Source: JACVRW01 sp035705985
GTDB lineage: Bacteria; Actinomycetota; Thermoleophilia; Solirubrobacterales; Thermoleophilaceae
Assembly: GCA_035705985.1 (NCBI GenBank)
Contig: DASSVP010000211.1
Location: forward strand, 1-6,078
Length of the DNA: 6,078 bases
Direction: 5' to 3'
The notes below the pieces were generated by a model. It saw nothing but the letters and a program-made list of their open reading frames with translations. It searched no databases and was not told where the DNA came from. Below are positions 5,346 through 6,078 of this stretch, one piece after another. Position numbers and translations under genes: made by a program. Positions within the stretch are counted from its first letter, which is position 1, and each line of letters starts with the position of its first letter.

Positions 5346-6031
5346 TGCCCGCCGCCGATGAGCAGGCACTGCGGCGGCATCGCGCCCTCGCCGATCCGAG
5401 CCGGGCGCGTATCCTCGCCGAGCTCGCCGATTCCGGCCCGCTTGATGCCCGCGAGCTTGCTGACAGGGTCGGGTTGCATGTGAACACGGTGCGGGTGCAT
5501 GTGAACGCGCTTGCGGAGGCGGGCCTGGCCGAGGCGGAAACGCTGCCGCCGCGGGGGCGGGGCCGGCCGCGGGTTGCCTATCGGATCACCGCCGCGGCAG
5601 GCGATGCCGGTGCTCGCCGTTACCGGCTGCTGGCGGAGATCCTGACCACGCTCGTGGCTCGCTTCGGGCCGGAGGCCGCGGCGCAGCTGGAGGAGATCGG
5701 CGAGGCCTGGGGGCGCTACCTGGTCGAGGCGCCGCCACCGTACGCCGAGTTCGGCGACGGGGAGGCGGTGGAGCGGCTGCTCGTCATGCTCGCGGCGATC
5801 GGCTTCGAGCCGGAGATCGAAGAGGGCACGCGCGGGCGGCGGATCCTGATGCGTCCCTGTCCGTTCCTCGAGCTCGCCCGCACCCACCGGGAGGTGATCT
5901 GCCCGATCCACCTCGGGCTGATGCGAGGCGCGCTGGCCGAGCTCGGCGCGAAGACGCGGGCGACCAAGCTCGAGCCCTTCGTGCGCCCCGACCTCTGCGT
6001 CGCCCGCCTCGCAGGCGGCCGCGCCGCCTGA
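5345..6031 (+). CDS. wHTH transcriptional regulator, ArsR/SufR-like with C-terminal cysteines
   Basis: This is a 228-residue DNA-binding regulator. The N-terminal winged helix-turn-helix spans about 8-85: ADPSRARILAEL, then ARELADRVGLHVNTVRVHVN with the recognition helix, then wing GRGRPRVAYRIT. The C-terminal half has a conserved-looking cysteine pattern: C172 (RPCPFLEL), C186 (VICPIHLGLMRG) and C218 (RPDLCVARL), that is C-x13-C-x31-C. This resembles the [4Fe-4S]-binding C-terminal domain of SufR, a repressor of Fe-S biogenesis genes that releases DNA when its cluster is lost or altered. The ATG at 5345 overlaps the DUF59 stop by one base, and only a weak ribosome-like GGGG (5331-5334) precedes it, so translation is probably coupled. 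With RIC and DUF59 upstream, a role as cluster- or NO-sensing autoregulator is likely but inferred. It could also be an uncharacterised ArsR-type sensor. Confidence 0.85.
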   Translation: MPAADEQALRRHRALADPSRARILAELADSGPLDARELADRVGLHVNTVRVHVNALAEAGLAEAETLPPRGRGRPRVAYRITAAAGDAGARRYRLLAEILTTLVARFGPEAAAQLEEIGEAWGRYLVEAPPPYAEFGDGEAVERLLVMLAAIGFEPEIEEGTRGRRILMRPCPFLELARTHREVICPIHLGLMRGALAELGAKTRATKLEPFVRPDLCVARLAGGRAA

Positions 6032-6033
6032 GC

Positions 6034-6078
6034 TCAGACCGCGCCGGGGCGGCCGATCCGCACCAGCCACACCTCGTG
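6034..6078 (-). CDS. Possible 3' end of a convergent gene (partial)
   Basis: On the minus strand an open frame enters from the right edge, reads HEVWLVRIGRPGAV and ends in TGA at 6036-6034, two bases beyond the regulator's stop. The residues look protein-like and a convergent gene ending here would be normal, but 14 residues are too few for identification and the frame could be chance. Confidence 0.3.
   Translation of the reverse strand, partial: HEVWLVRIGRPGAV

Noticed and set aside
5168..6070. Minus-strand frame of 300 codons opposite DUF59 and the regulator
   Set aside because: Both + strand genes have clear family motifs and a coupled overlap; the antisense product has no motif.
1..6078. 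CRISPR array, tRNA, rRNA or intact insertion sequence
   Set aside because: No regularly spaced repeats, no tRNA-like cloverleaf, no rRNA signature and no transposase were seen on either strand.

Overview
The window is GC-rich (roughly 70% by eye) and gene-dense. Its regulators are of actinobacterial type, and its promoter elements look actinobacterial: TAnnnT -10 hexamers and start codons with no Shine-Dalgarno sequence just downstream of them. This points to Actinomycetota. The FabI type and the large LuxR regulator would fit a Thermoleophilia/Solirubrobacterales-like lineage, but that placement is an inference. All confidently called genes are on the + strand.

Layout. (1) Bases 1-314 hold the 3' end of fabI (enoyl-ACP reductase), with the catalytic Tyr-x6-Lys still present. 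(2) Bases 315-662 are about 350 bases without a credible gene; they hold a short hairpin after fabI, an unexplained T-richer structured stretch, and the promoter of the next gene. (3) Bases 663-3422 encode a 919-residue LuxR-family ATPase regulator of the LAL/MalT-like type. (4) Bases 3457-3992 encode two tiny proteins joined by a 1-base stop/start overlap: an 89-residue cytoplasmic protein of unknown function, then an 88-residue secreted protein with a clear signal peptide and two cysteines. Two strong hairpins close this block. (5) Bases 4287-6031 form a three-gene block: a RIC/YtfE/ScdA di-iron iron-sulfur-cluster repair protein, a DUF59/MIP18 (SufT-like) Fe-S assembly factor, and a wHTH regulator of ArsR/SufR type with three cysteines in its C-terminal half. 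The last two overlap by one base. (6) The final bases may be the tail of a convergent gene.

How they may work together. The 4287-6031 block reads as a compact response to nitrosative or oxidative damage of Fe-S clusters: repair (RIC), maturation (DUF59), and a probable cluster-sensing repressor. A perfect 13-base palindrome sits on the -10/start codon of the DUF59 gene, and a related element lies in the ric promoter region, so autoregulation is a reasonable hypothesis. The second module of interest is the LAL regulator followed by the coupled small cytoplasmic/secreted pair, whose function I cannot name. It is the best candidate here for something undescribed.
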